Below the pieces are notes generated by a model. That model did no database searches and had not been told where the DNA came from. It saw nothing but the letters and a program-made list of their open reading frames with translations. The position numbers and the translations under genes were made by a program. From Melampsora larici-populina 98AG31 (Eukaryota; Basidiomycota; Pucciniomycetes; Pucciniales; Melampsoraceae), in assembly GCF_000204055.1 (NCBI RefSeq), contig NW_006768806.1, forward strand, positions 97,677-161,676: a stretch of 64,000 nt of DNA, read 5' to 3'. Positions 1 through 11,453 of the stretch are shown in pieces. Every line of letters begins with the position of its first letter. The stretch's first letter is position 1.

Positions 1-227
1 TGCTTCGCATGTACTGCTGAATCGTGATTAGGCGGAAAATAATATTTCAGGTCTTTCACCGTATGATAAGGTATTCCTTGGTGAAATCCATTCACAAATC
101 CGTCTAACAAGTATGCGTATTTGTCTAACAAACCATACTTCGTTAATTGTGACCTCCAGACTTCAACATTCATCACGCATTTCACATTCGACGGCCAACC
201 ATTCTGTTTGATTGAAATTTCATTCAT
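1..227 (-). CDS. DIRS-like retroelement pol, N-terminal part (runs off the window)
   Basis: An open frame reads leftwards from an ATG at 227 to the window edge with no stop. The translation includes VEVWRSQLTKYGLLDKY followed by GFVNGFHQGIPYHTV and YYFPPNHDSAVHAK. This resembles the segment just upstream of the reverse transcriptase in DIRS/Ngaro-type elements of rusts (a 'GF..GFDQGIP' stretch followed by 'NH.SA..A'). It lies directly downstream of the Gag-like exons at 362-2243 on the same strand, so it is read as the second protein of the same element. The RT catalytic motif, RNase H and recombinase would lie outside the window. Family assignment is from remembered similarity and is moderate. 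Confidence 0.55.
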   Translation of the reverse strand, partial: MNEISIKQNGWPSNVKCVMNVEVWRSQLTKYGLLDKYAYLLDGFVNGFHQGIPYHTVKDLKYYFPPNHDSAVHAK

Positions 228-361
228 AATTTCACTACATACGGATACATTTTACAACAAAAAACAAATATGTTATTACATAGATAAATCACATCACTCT
301 ATTATGGATAAAGATCACACCCTGAACTACACAGAAATCCAGCATTCAACAAGAAGAATAC

Positions 362-2243
362 TTACATCTTATCTTTCGATGTAGACTGTTTTGGGTTTTC
401 GTCTACTCTATTAAAACTGGACCTATCCACTTGTTTTCCTTTATTCATGATTTCTTTTCTATCAATCCTTTGATAAGGTCCAGGTGACAGCTCCTTTCTC
501 AAATTTCTACCCCGATTATTTCTTCTGTTGTTACTTTGATAGTTATCGTTTTTCCTGAAGTTGTTTCTATCGAAAGAATGTTGGTGGTTATTTTCATGAA
601 AGGAATTGTTTCTGCCAAAGGTCGGCGGCGCTAGATGATTGTTGGTATGATCTATTGAATTTTCTATCTTGGTCGAATCATGGTTAATGTCCTTTGCATA
701 TCTTCTTCCCGTTATCGGACTAAAATTCTCTCTAGGATTTCCTTTTGCGTACGCTGAGGAAACATAAGTTAGATATGACCCTCTAGTTAGATATGACTCT
801 CTTTGAAACACCCATTCAAGACTTACGATTATCCAAAAGGGTAATCCTACCGTCTTGCAACAATTCTGTTCTAGCTTTCGCCTCATCTAGAAAGTTCTCT
901 CTTTGTACACTTGGATCCCCTGGGGCTCCCTCAATTCGATTGCACAATACATCAGTACGAACCATTATATCATATCTAAAAGCCGTCACCCATCCGTGCC
1001 TTAAACTTAAACGTTCTACATATAAGAAGTGTTTTTCCAAACTAATTGGAAAAGGTCAATCAATTATCATCATCTTTATGAGCAATAATTTTACACTCAC
1101 TCTTTCGCGAATGGTACATGTTTGTACGTTTCTATCAAATACTTCAACATCAGAGTCTTCGCTCTTGTCCAATCCGCGAAAGTCAGCCACCACTCGCTCC
1201 TTGCTGGTTGGCCAGTGGGTTTATCCTTCTTCTTTGACGATGTGTTGTTGCCATCTACCATTTGGTCTAATTCGATCCACTTGTCATTAAATATTGACAA
1301 TTTGAAGTACATGTCTAATTTCTTTAAATGTTTATCCCAGTACGGTGTGAACGCTCTCAATTCAGAAGACGAAACTTGCCCACTCTTGTAGTTCTTCAAT
1401 GGGTCTGATTGTTTCGAGGTGTTTTCGTAGTTGTTGCTTAATGAGTTTAAGAAATTTTCGACTATCTTTGTGTTACCCATGGCCAAAGCCATTTTCGCTA
1501 CATCGACTGAAACACCTGTTTCTAAAATTTTAATAAAAATCTATATTAGTCTATGCATATAATATTTTCGTATAACCTCATTGACAATAATCAAATGATT
1601 AAGAAAAACCGGAATACATCACAGTATGCATAAACGTTACACTCGGAATATATCACATAGTGGTAAAACTCAAAGATTTTTGAATCGGCTTGAGCATGAT
1701 CGGAATAGATCACAAATAAAACGTTTCGGAATAAATCACAAAAGGCATGATCGGAATAAATCACGAATAAAACGTTTCGGAATAAATCACGAAAGGTTGA
1801 ACAATAATATCATACCAATACAAACGTTTCGGAATAAATCACAAAAGGTTGAATTCACGAAAGGATAGAATTCACAAAGCAGAGTGATAATGATCAATGA
1901 TTAAAGGTTGAAGTTGAAAAACTAACTCTTATCATTTTCCCCAAACTCTATTGAGGAAGACGAGTCTTCAGAATTACTTAGTTTTTCTTCTTCAAACACT
2001 ATATCATCTTCAAATAGCATATCATTATCTTCGTTTTCATTTTGAACTCGTAATGATTTATTCTTCTTCCTTGATTCTTTCTTATTTCTTATCTCTTCTA
2101 GCGCATCTTCTCTTTCAATTCTCAATCGTTCTTCTTCTTCTGTTTCTATCTCGAAAGTTGTTTGTTCTTCTTCTAACGGTGACGTAGGCACTGGAGTGAA
2201 TTCTGGACTGAGATCTCTGTTTCTTCTACTTGTACGGACCATT
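362..2243 (-). CDS. Gag-like ORF1 of a DIRS-like retroelement, split or decayed
   Basis: Open segments at 1922-2243, about 1097-1527, 816-1040 and 362-about 760 lie in order on the minus strand. The first begins MVRTSRRNRDLSPEF and is highly acidic (runs of E, D and S). The second contains WWLTFADWTRAKTLMLKY, a Gag-like helical motif of rust retroelements, and starts after a good acceptor (TTTTAG) near 1527. The third and fourth overlap in different frames, so either a short intron or a frameshift joins them. The last is rich in N and R (NNRRNNRGRN), like a nucleic-acid-binding Gag tail; no CCHC knuckle is visible. It is followed downstream by the pol fragment at 1-227. I cannot say whether the breaks are introns or decay. 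Confidence 0.45.
1640..1866. repeat. Tandem repeat CGGAATAAATCACAAATAAAACG-type units
   Basis: The block repeats degenerate units built from 'CGGAATAAATCAC' alternating with 'AATAAAACGTTT' and 'AAAGG(C/T)ATGAT' or 'AAAGGTTGAA'. At least five copies of the core GGAATA(A/G)ATCAC are visible. It sits in the gap between the first and second Gag-like exons of the retroelement, in the right place for an intron or untranslated segment. No protein is apparent in it. Confidence 0.75.
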
Positions 2244-2521
2244 TTGATGTAACGATGTAACACTGTTCGAAAAAGAGAGGTCTCTGACCGTGACAAGAGA
2301 AAGCCTTCAGAAGCAAGGAGAACGGCTGTGAGAGGAAGATGGAGAGGGAGAGAGCGGAGGAAGTGAATCTACGAAGCTCTCAAAGGGGGAAAGGACTCGT
2401 CTCACAGGTCAACCAAGAACTGTGCCTGGTTGATGATCCAATCAGGGCGAAACCTGAACCACCCAACTATCCATCTTACCACCAAGGCCGGACTCTCACA
2501 GAGTCTCGACTGCTTCGGGGA

Positions 2522-5500
2522 CTAGGCTTTCTCAGGCGTGACATGGACATGGGTGATTCCTTGTGCCATCGTCACCACCCTACAAACATCCTCCTCTTCC
2601 AAATGAATTTCTCCATTGCTTTCATCTAAGTCATCATGAATATTTATAACTACCTCTGGTCCTAGCTCATCCGGTAGTACATCATCAGCATCTTGAATCT
2701 CCATCTGATTAGCATCATTGTTCAAATTACTGATAATACCTGGGTTCAATTCGATTGCACGATTTGAATACATATGTTTTATTTTCCGAACCTGATCACA
2801 CCAAATGATTTTAAGATCACCATCGCCATCTTGAGGTGGTGTGCTTTGAAACACCTCGAGCAGATTTGAATTCCACAGCACTTGCAAATTTAAAACGTGT
2901 ACAAGCTTCTCATAGATGATCACTTGTGCCGCTGAAATCTTACCTGGTCCACTGAGTGAACTTAGAGCTGGATGTTGGACCAAGCAAAGGTCCATTTGAA
3001 GTTCCACCTCATTATTCTGTGATTGAAGTTGAAACAAATAACTATAGAGAGAGTTGTGCAAGTCTATTGCCCACCTCATTACTCTTCTGACTTCCCATCC
3101 GATTCGGCGAATTTCTTCACTAGCCCGATCAAAGTAGGCAATTTGTCGCATCCCATACTGTGTGTCACCATCGATTGCCCAAGTTTCCCGTCCGTTGGTG
3201 AACAAGCCATCGTTCCAGAATGTGTGATCAAAGTAGATTTTTAACAATTCAGGGTAGGTGATGTTTTCTGGTTGAGATCGATGTGGAGATGTGATTGAAT
3301 ATGTACTTAACATCTTCTGATAATTTTCTAGTTTTGTTTTCAATTTAGCTGCCTGATTGCGAAGTGTCTTGAGTAGAGGTGTCTTGTTGTTGTAGCCTGT
3401 AGATAGATGAAGGCATATTGATCTTTAAAAAGAGATTTCCGAGGTATTTGAGGCCAAGAAATCACTCACTGATACTTGAATTTCTCCCATCGCGTCGGCT
3501 TATATCCAATGGACGTTTCTGTTCGCAAATTGCCAGAAACTGATCACGGACCTCTTGTTTAGTGAACCAGATCTTCAAGATCTGGTCTTGTTTGTGAGCT
3601 AAAGATATACTATCCAAGGTCAATGATAATTTGGTCGAGTGAGTGAGATTCAAAAAAACATACCTTCCAGATTGTTGAGAATCACTTCGGAACCAATCTT
3701 TGCACGCTGTTTTTCAATTTTCTTTTTGTAAGTATTATGTTCTCGTAACCTAAGAATCGCTTCTTCAGCATCTTCCGCATCTTGATCCCTTGAGAAATTG
3801 TTCTCATTAGTTTTATGTTGTTTATAGTACCAGATGAGCTTTAATTGAACTTACCACACATTCTGAGCCATCTCCTCGTAATATAATAATCGGCCTAGTT
3901 CCAATTTTTGTTCTTCTTTTATATGGCACCTCTTCTGTTGAGAATTGCGCTCAACAAGCCACTGTTGACGCAGAAAATCGTGGGTGTATCGGATTGTAGG
4001 AAAAAGGGAACTTCGTCTGCTCAATAAGTTGGTAAGAGCTGTTCTAGCTTGACAAGATACTGTTTGAGCATTCCGTAGCCTGCGTAAGAGCCATTTGGCT
4101 ATGGTGGATCAAATTGAAAGTAAGTTATTGATCAGCATTTGGGTTTTAATATATTCTTACATACCTGTTGACATACATGTGATCTCCACATAAAAACAGG
4201 TCCTCCAGTTGATGTTGAGTAGTCGATGAAGACAGGTTGAGATACGGTTGATAGCCACGAGTGCGGACAAGAAAGACCAGAACCTTTCAAGTCCTTCACC
4301 ATCAGATAATCCCCAAAAGTTGTTGAATCGGGGATTGTACATCACTTGACAGGCCCAGTTGTGCACATAGGCATGAAATACAGATGTGCCGAAACTAAGT
4401 CTTTGGCAGAGATTCTCAAGAAAACCTCTCTGAATGTACAAACCTATCAGCGATCTATGTAAAAATCGATAGAATAGCCAAACTTACCTTTTTGATGTGT
4501 GCTTTCAATTGACACCCAATATCATACAAAACTCCAACCTGGATTTCGGGCAAATCCGTCAATAAATTCTCCAGGATGCTTAACGGGTAGTACAGCCTAT
4601 TTGAAGCAAAAGATTAGATGAATATCAACCCAACTGACAAACAATTGAGCGAAGTAACTCACTTTTCGCCAGTTCGGTAGATGTTGGCTAATTTGAGGGG
4701 TACATCATGTCGACATGTACATCCAAAGAGGCCCGTATCATCGCTTCTCTTCCACAAGGTAGAGTTTCGAACATTGTTTGCTGCAGTTTGCGAGTCAGCA
4801 CACGCACTCTGAATGTGCGTCAAATTAGTAATTAATAAATTGGTATAATTTGATGAAATTGATTGAAGACTCACCTTTATATCCTTGACTTGAGTTTCAG
4901 TCGAATTCTGTATAATTTCATTCTTCTTCATACACAAGGGCTTAATAAAAATATCAGGATACTCTTCTTCTGTTGGATTATCCTTGCTAGATCGGGTATA
5001 GTGACGATGTTGAAAATTACCGTCTAAGGCAATTATAACATCTGGCTCTTGAGGTGAGATCTTTGTTTCATTGATGGCTGGACCAAAACAACGTGCACAT
5101 TGGTCCGCCAAAAGCTGAGCGTTGGAAAGCTTCAGGCCTTCCTTATAAATCCGTTTAGTGCAGAGAATTATAGCTTGATACATATCAACTGATTGTGTAA
5201 ATTGCTTTCTCAGATCTCGATCGTGAATAAGAGACTCGTATTTGGTGTTTTTGGGTTTCATATTGGTATTGCTTCTATCGCTTCGTGATTTGAGAAATCT
5301 AAATAATGCATTGACAAATCCTGTGCTGGCTACAACAGTCTCGTTCCGCAGGTGATGATGAAATTGTAAGAGTGGGATTGAGAATGCTGTCTTTGGAAAT
5401 TGAGGTGAGCTCGCGATATACCCGTAGTGTAGGAGCCGTACTGGTCTAGGCATACATGAACAGAATATGATTTCGGCTTGAAAATGAACTTTTGATTGAG

Positions 5501-5999
5501 CATAGAGGTCGACCGTTTGTTTGACAAGTTTGGTATTGGTACATTGACAAATGATATTGATATCGAGGTAAGAGGCTTGAGAAGTCCAGTTCTTTGTACA
5601 ATGCTGACATTCAAGGTAGGTTGCGGTCATATCTGATTCTATGGCGGCCCATTTGAGTTTTTCAAGTCGCCGTTCCTCCGCATTCCAGTACTCAAGGCTT
5701 TCTTGAGCGAATTTTGTACCAAGAATAGGAATCGAAGGAGGATTGGCTTCAGGTTCGTCACGATGAGGTATAAATTCGGCTGCTGCTGGATCATTGAACA
5801 AATTGAAATCATCGTAATTGTGCTGTGGAATTGGCTGGTCATTCGTACCACTTTGGCCAATGCCAAGTGCGTCGGAAATTGATTTAGGAATTACAGGAGG
5901 TTTTCGGGGTGGGGTATCTCCTTGTCTTTTGCGTGAGGGTCTTGTCCCAATTCCGGCGAGAACATTAGAGTCACGCTTCGCCTTGCGTGATCGTACCAT
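2522..5999 (-). CDS. KDZ-superfamily transposase with CxC1 zinc cluster
   Basis: The main exon (5999 to about 4659) starts at ATG 5999 with a basic stretch, MVRSRKAKRDSNVLAG. It carries the CxC1 module (ECQHCTKNW, then FCSCMPRPVRLLHYG and SPQFPKTAFSIPLLQFH) and the first KDZ blocks (ALDGNFQHRHY; GLFGCTCRHDVPLKL). The next exon, about 4497-4608, encodes a second catalytic block with VGVLYDIGCQLKAHIKK. The exon near 4157-4441 has HNWACQVMYNPRF and SDGEGLERFWSFLSAL, which supplies the glutamate. Exons at 3462-3653 and 2522-3343 give a charged helical C-terminus ending HVTPEKA. All three putative acidic residues are present and I found no nonsense codon, so the protein may be active. KDZ elements are DNA transposons described in fungi. 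The splice map between about 3340 and 4150 is not fully resolved, and I could not find its inverted repeats. Confidence 0.85.
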
Positions 6000-6260
6000 G
6001 GATGGTTGGTTGTAGTGTGGTTAATGCGATGAAGGGATGTGTGGTGAGATGGATGGCAATCGAGAAGGATAAAGGGCTTCGCAACTCAGCTAGGCCGATT
6101 GGTGACAGGCCCGTATGAGCAGTTATCGGGTACAAACCCGATGTTACATGCGGCGCTGACCTGTAGGGGGTCTTAAGCAGGATTTGGCTAAGTTGCGGTG
6201 GTGAATTTCAAAAAAATTTCTCCGGAGGACTTGTTTGAGGTCGGGTTTAACAAGTCGTCT
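6000..6260. other. Gap between the two KDZ elements
   Basis: No gene seen. This is the 5' flank of the CxC1 transposase. It contains an imperfect inverted pair, GCAACTCAGCTA near 6080 and TGGCTAAGTTGC near 6187. This might be a remnant of a terminal repeat. Confidence 0.5.
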
Positions 6261-6278
6261 CTGAGCGCGGGAGCACCA

Positions 6279-6346
6279 GAGGATCCGGGTTTTGCTCCTG
6301 AGAATTTGAGAATTAGAGAATTAGAGAATTGTGAGAAATTGAGAAA
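6279..6346. repeat. Left terminal inverted repeat of the KDZ element
   Basis: Matches the reverse complement of 14009-14073. Shared features are AGGATCCGGG at the outer side, a CTGAGAATT block, then several GAGAATT or GAGAAAT units. Confidence 0.75.
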
Positions 6347-6682
6347 ATACAGCGCCACCAGGCGCTCCCTGTACTAGCATACTCATAAGCATATTGTTAA
6401 CCGTCCAAAACCCTACGTTAAGTTAGACCTGCACTATCGCAAGCCTGTCACAACTACACTTTACCGTCACCATTACCTCGTACCTCTGTGTGTCATATAG
6501 CACACGAAAACCACCACCTCAATAGACTTGACATCACCTCAATCGACATTGCCATCCCATACCGTTTCAACACGCCCAAAAGGGACATCACGAATTTTTT
6601 CACCGAACGACATCCATCAATACAATGATCACCCAATCTAGCCGACATTCCGCGCTTTCCACCAACCACCACATCCTCAATC

Positions 6683-9057
6683 ATGGTTCTGACTCTCGTC
6701 CACGAGCATTACCAATTCATTAAGGAAGGATTCTTGCCAGAGCCAAAGGTTGGACACCCAGTTGGCATCCTTTGTCCCGAATGCTCGACCCCTCTACGTT
6801 ACTTTGCGGCAAGAGAGGATGCGTGGACGATCTATGTAAGTCCCTTTGACCCAGTGACCCACCCTTCAACCGATTGATTGAATTGATTTATATGTTTTGA
6901 ATGATCTTTCACTCACTTCTATCTCTTTCACACTTCATCTAGTGCCCACAACGTCCCAGAAATGAGCACAACTGGCGCACTTTTCGATGCGACCAATTCA
7001 ATCACAAACGGGCATTGATCAACGCGGGAGCTCCCCGTCCAATTGTATCTTCTGAGTCTGACTGGGGCCCACGAATATCACCATCCGGGGTCCATCTAGG
7101 CCCCAAACCGGCACCCACCACTTCAAAGAGCAACGGCTCTGTTTCTCGAGGAAAGAGAAACGGCTCTACCAATTGCCTAGCTGCACTCCTCAACCCTATT
7201 GGCAGCAAGGGTCACCCGTTTTTAGGTCAAAACCCACCCATTCCTCCTATCGAACATCCTCAGGTTGAATCCCAAGCAGGCCCAGTACGAGCCAAAGTCC
7301 AGTACCCTTGCCAGCGACCATCACGCGGGCCTGTGGCCCGTAACCACCGCACGACCGGCAACAAAGGTTGCCCTTACCAGTACTGCCAATCGGTAAGTTT
7401 CCTCTGATTTACAATTATATATTTTCGAAGCTGACAAGTTTTATACCCTTTTTTCAGTGTTGCCTTGAATACGGTTTAGGGGCATGTTCGAAGCATACTC
7501 GTGCCTCTGGTTCCCACTCCGCCACGGCGCCTAAAGAAACGCTCCCTACTCGTCATCCACCATCGTTCCCCGCGGGTAGCACGTCATCCGCTGCTAGCAC
7601 ATCGGCTCAACCAACCCCTGCAATAGGACGAGCACGGTCTGGTGGTCGCATTCACCAATGGGCCCAATCACCTAACACCATGGGACGCGAGCTGAGCACG
7701 ACAATGGTTGCAAACATGCAGAACGACCGCCGCGAGCGATATGAGGCAGTTGAACGTCAGATAGCCAACAAATACGATGAGGCAAAAGTGGTAACGATCC
7801 TCCTATGGCTCGATGTGGGTAACCAGGTTTCAAAGTCTCAGCAATTGGTTTCAATACTGACCACCACCATACGAGCAGGCAGACCAACCCAAGGTTATTT
7901 CGGCGCACTTCGACCAATGGCCCAAGGCCAGGCTTGACGAATCCAGCCTGCTTATGGACGCTTGCACGCAGACAATAGGACCTACGTGGAATTGAGCCCT
8001 TTTGTTCTGGGATGACCAGATCAACTCATGGGTAAGTAGATCAGCTTTATTCATTGTTATCTATTCAATTTGATCTTAATGGCTGATATTGCGGTCATGG
8101 TATCAGCATGAAACCATCGTCTCTTTCCCTCACAGGTACCCCAAATACGTCAAAGTCGTCGTTGTAAGGTCGGCACTTGTGGATCCTCGCACTCCAGGCT
8201 TGCCACAATCCAAGGGCAGGCCAAGATCTACCGCCGTGGTCAAGAATCCACTTGAAGAGACCTCCACCTCGAAAGCGCCCTCCACCTCGACCTCAAAAGC
8301 GCCCTCCACCTCGAATTCCTCACTGCGAGCCAGTTCTCCGCCTTTTTTGCGAGCGACTTCTCAACCTCCACGAGCCAGCTCTCCCCCATCATCGGATGAT
8401 GATGAAGTGGTTGTGGTTAAATTGTATCTGACTCACAGCGCAGATGCCAAACGGTCCAGCTCACCTGACGAGATTGAGGTAGTCAAGAATACGATTGTCA
8501 CCAGTTCAGTGAAAGTCAAAAGTGAACCGTCAGAGGAGCTCCCAGATTTTGACCCATTCAACGAGACACCCCGGGAAGATCACGTGAGTACACACACACA
8601 CACTACTGACATGACATGCACGTTCATGCAAGATAACCACTGATCATGCCTGAACGTAACATCTTAGATATCGGGTGACGTCACTGGAACAACTCCGGCT
8701 TCTACTTCTACCGCTTCTCCAGTTTTGACAAACCCTGGGCAAGTATTGAAGAGAAAGTGGCCCGGGAGGCCTTCGAAGGTGCTTGTTTCCACGCTCCTTG
8801 CGTGGTACAAGGAATGTGAGACTCACCCTCCTGTACAGGCATGGAAGGAGGTTTGGGGCAACGAGTGGGTATTCGTGCAGTCCACTGTGTATAGGCACAG
8901 GGCGTGGATTGAAAAAGTCGGTTACGACCGTTTTCGACGGCAGTACACACTACGCCAGATCACTAATTTACCGCTGAGTTTATAAAATTGAAACTGTAGA
9001 AAATTCCAACGGAAGCAGCCCAGAAGAAACGGGAGAAGCGGGCCAGAAGAATAAAAC
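6683..9057 (+). pseudogene. KDZ-element accessory gene A: zinc-cluster protein, broken
   Basis: Starts at ATG 6683 (MVLTLVHEHYQFIKEGF). Exon 1 has a CPEC pair and ends TGG ACG ATC TAT before GTAAGT. Exon 2 resumes at TGC CCA after CATCTAG, giving CPQRPRNEHNWRTFRCD, so a zinc-binding finger is split by an intron. A second cysteine cluster (GCPYQYCQS, then CCLEYGLGACSKH) spans the next intron. Low-complexity S/P-rich linkers follow. A helical, tryptophan-rich module lies near 8740-8950 (LLAWYKECETHPP; WVFVQSTVYRHRAW), perhaps DNA binding. The central module (ARLDESSLLMDACTQTI, then WDDQINSW) contains an in-frame TGA at 7993-7995, so the gene is probably dead. The 3' end is unclear because a 54-bp segment is repeated there. 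Function is not known to me; it resembles rust-specific proteins that travel with KDZ elements. Confidence 0.5.
9004..9057. repeat. 54-bp direct repeat, copy 1
   Basis: TTCCAACGGAAGC through AGAATAAAAC recurs without mismatch at 9775-9828, 771 bp downstream. In one frame it encodes a basic stretch (AAQKKREKRARRIK), plausibly the C-terminus of accessory gene A. Confidence 0.9.
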
Positions 9058-9774
9058 GGTGCTGTCCCCTCATTTTGCATATATTTGCATATTTTTGCCA
9101 TGATGTTTGAAGTCTCCCCAAACCAAAATGCTCACAGGGGATATTATGTCAGAAACTCAAATTTGGTCCAAAACTAGCAATATTTGGGCAAAAACCTTCA
9201 AGCACAAAAATATGAGTATTTTTGTTCAATCATCTGAACACTTGCAATTTATGGAAGTCGCATGATGGCTCTACAAGGTTTATTAACGTGCTGAAGCCAT
9301 TGTGGTAATGACTTCTATGCTTATATATGGTTCCTGCTGTGTACGTCTCTTGATATATCTCACCCATTCTTGGAGACACACAGCTTTTTTGTGCACAAAA
9401 ACTGTAGAGCCAGAATGTGGCATTCAGAATGTCAAGACACTACAAGTGTTGGAGCAAAATTGATGATTTTGTTGGTGTTGCAAGGTCACTGTCTCTCTAC
9501 CTGCCAGTTTTGGACCAAATCTGGGTTTCTGACATTATTTGCATTGTGGTTGTAAAAATATGAAAAAATATGCCAGATGATTGGAATGCACCAAAGGGCC
9601 CAACCAATATTTGTTCATATTTTTCTGACCCCTCCCAGCTTTTCCACAATTGTCTATGTCTGCTCAATTTTCTAAACTCAGCGGTAAATTTTCAATTTGG
9701 CGTAGTGACAGCAAGTGTCCCCGTGCAACTGTAGGTGAAGCCCAAATTCAGTACAAGGTTGAGTTTGCATCACT
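9058..9774. other. 717-bp segment between the 54-bp repeats
   Basis: No gene seen. AT-rich with repeated ATTTGCATAT and AAATATG words, such as TTTGCATATATTTGCATA at the start and CATATTTTTCTGAC toward the end. The 54-bp repeats on both sides suggest an insertion or a local duplication inside the last exon of accessory gene A. I see no terminal inverted repeat. Confidence 0.55.
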
Positions 9775-9828
9775 TTCCAACGGAAGCAGCCCAGAAGAAA
9801 CGGGAGAAGCGGGCCAGAAGAATAAAAC
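9775..9828. repeat. 54-bp direct repeat, copy 2
   Basis: Identical to 9004-9057. It is followed by an open tail of about 28 codons ending at TAG 9912-9914, which could be the original end of accessory gene A. Confidence 0.9.
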
Positions 9829-10237
9829 AAAAGACAAAGGGTCTTAATCGAGTAATTTTTAATTTTTGGATTAGTTACTCGAATTATTATGTTGAAGTAA
9901 AACCTTGTCATTAGTAGTCTAAACGGTGCATGGTCGGTTGAAATTGCAAGCAACCACAGTTGACTGGAAAAAATTGAACCACTTTTCCAGTTTGCGACGT
10001 CCAGACTTGAATCTACATTTTGAAACAATTGCCACAGATACAAAAGTGGAAGGAATGGGACCCTTCCGTGGCCAGGACCCTGAATACACACTTTCCTGCC
10101 TAACTTCGCATGAGCCTGAATCCGTGCAGGCAACCTGGTCTCATGAAAGTATGATATGAAGATCTATATCTATACCCTCTCGACTAACAGCAACCAGCAG
10201 CATCCCAGCATACCTCGATACATTTCAATTGATAGCC

Positions 10238-11094
10238 ATGCCTCCACTGACTGCCAAGATATCTGCCATTCTTACTGCGACGAGCGATGTATGCGAATCT
10301 CATTATAATACTCCAATGTTCAGAACGGTTTACCTTTGATCTGACTTTTTTTTTCCCACCATTCTTTTACTAGGCCACGCTATTGCGTCTGCGCTTGCCT
10401 GACGGCGGTTCTGCTTGGCACAAAACCGAAACCGAGTTAATATTGAAAGATGATTGAGGCGAGCCCTTGGTCTGCCCCCTCAAAGCCTACGGATTGCTTA
10501 TGGCCGACGACGTGCTCATACGTGGTCATACGTATCACATACATGGCCCGGTGGGGGTAGACCCTGAAGGCGGCGCTTTCATCAAGCACAGTTACATCAC
10601 CCAAAGTTTGGTGGCAACCGTGCCACCTCAACATGCCGACCTAGCTGCGAAAGCCTGGATCTGTTCAACCGGCAAGGTTATCAGAGTCGCTTGGGACAAT
10701 GTTAATGAAGATGGTGAATGGCACCTGACTGTTAAAGCGGAACATCATACCTTTGAACCGGATGTAAGTTATATAAACTCTTTTTTTTTGTCTTTCATTA
10801 GCCGCCTGCTTAATAACTCTGCTGTTACTTAGGAGAGACGAGAATTACATTTTGCGATCACATATCGCTTTGGTCATTTTTCTCCTGAGCTTTCTGAGAT
10901 GGAGGACATTGAAGTCAACACGTTGATGACTTTTGAAGGGCTGGTGACTTCTCAAGACCAGCAGACTGATGAACTCGTTGTTCAAGTGCGTTTCGACTTC
11001 CCCTTTGCTCTGCTAATTCGATTTAATTTTTCTCACAATGTTTCTTTCCGAACATTCTCAGGTTCTTAGCCATGGTTTCGTCGTGGTTCCCTAG
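10238..11094 (+). pseudogene. KDZ-element accessory gene B, one in-frame stop
   Basis: ATG 10238 gives MPPLTAKISAILTATSD. The intron starts at GTATGC and ends TTTTACTAG, and the next exon opens ATLLRLRLPDGGSAWH. The frame then meets TGA at 10455-10457 and continues without shift as GEPLVCPLKAYGLLMAD. Further exons run to EPD before GTAAGT, resume with ERRELHFAITYRFGHF, reach DELVVQ before GTGCGT, and end VLSHGFVVVP and TAG at 11094. Apart from the single TGA every frame and splice site is consistent, so a nonsense mutation broke a gene of about 230 codons. No domain is recognised. It appears to be a beta-rich protein by residue pattern only. Confidence 0.55.
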
Positions 11095-11453
11095 ATGCCA
11101 GGAATCCAAAGCTGCAAGAACGTTGTAAATAACATTTGTCAAATGTTATCAGATCAATTGTATATACTTCCCCGTGAATACATTTCACATTACATCCATT
11201 TAAAGGGTTGCAATTGTATATCAACCTTCACGGTCTTGACCCACATATGCGATTTTGCCCAACATAAACCAATGAGGCTCACTACCGGTGGTTATGTTAT
11301 ACGTTGTTTCATAAGTTCGAGAGGGTCAGTGGTCAGATTGAGGATTGAAGGGGTAAAGCCAGACATGTTCATCATAACATTCAATTTATTTTCATTTGGA
11401 AAATAAAAACAGAAAACAAAAGCATATCCAGTGTATTACAAAATCCCAGTCAG

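Noticed and set aside
793..1290. Plus-strand frame of 165 codons opposite the Gag-like exons
   Set aside because: It is the shadow of the minus-strand retroelement frames, which show Gag-like residues.
6080..6200. A tRNA-like look (CGGGTACAAACCCG stem and short arms)
   Set aside because: The arms do not have tRNA spacing and no acceptor stem or anticodon loop could be placed.
9678..10133. Minus-strand frame of 151 codons and the plus-strand frame at 9926-10159
   Set aside because: Neither shows family similarity, and they overlap the 54-bp repeat and the upstream flank of accessory gene B.
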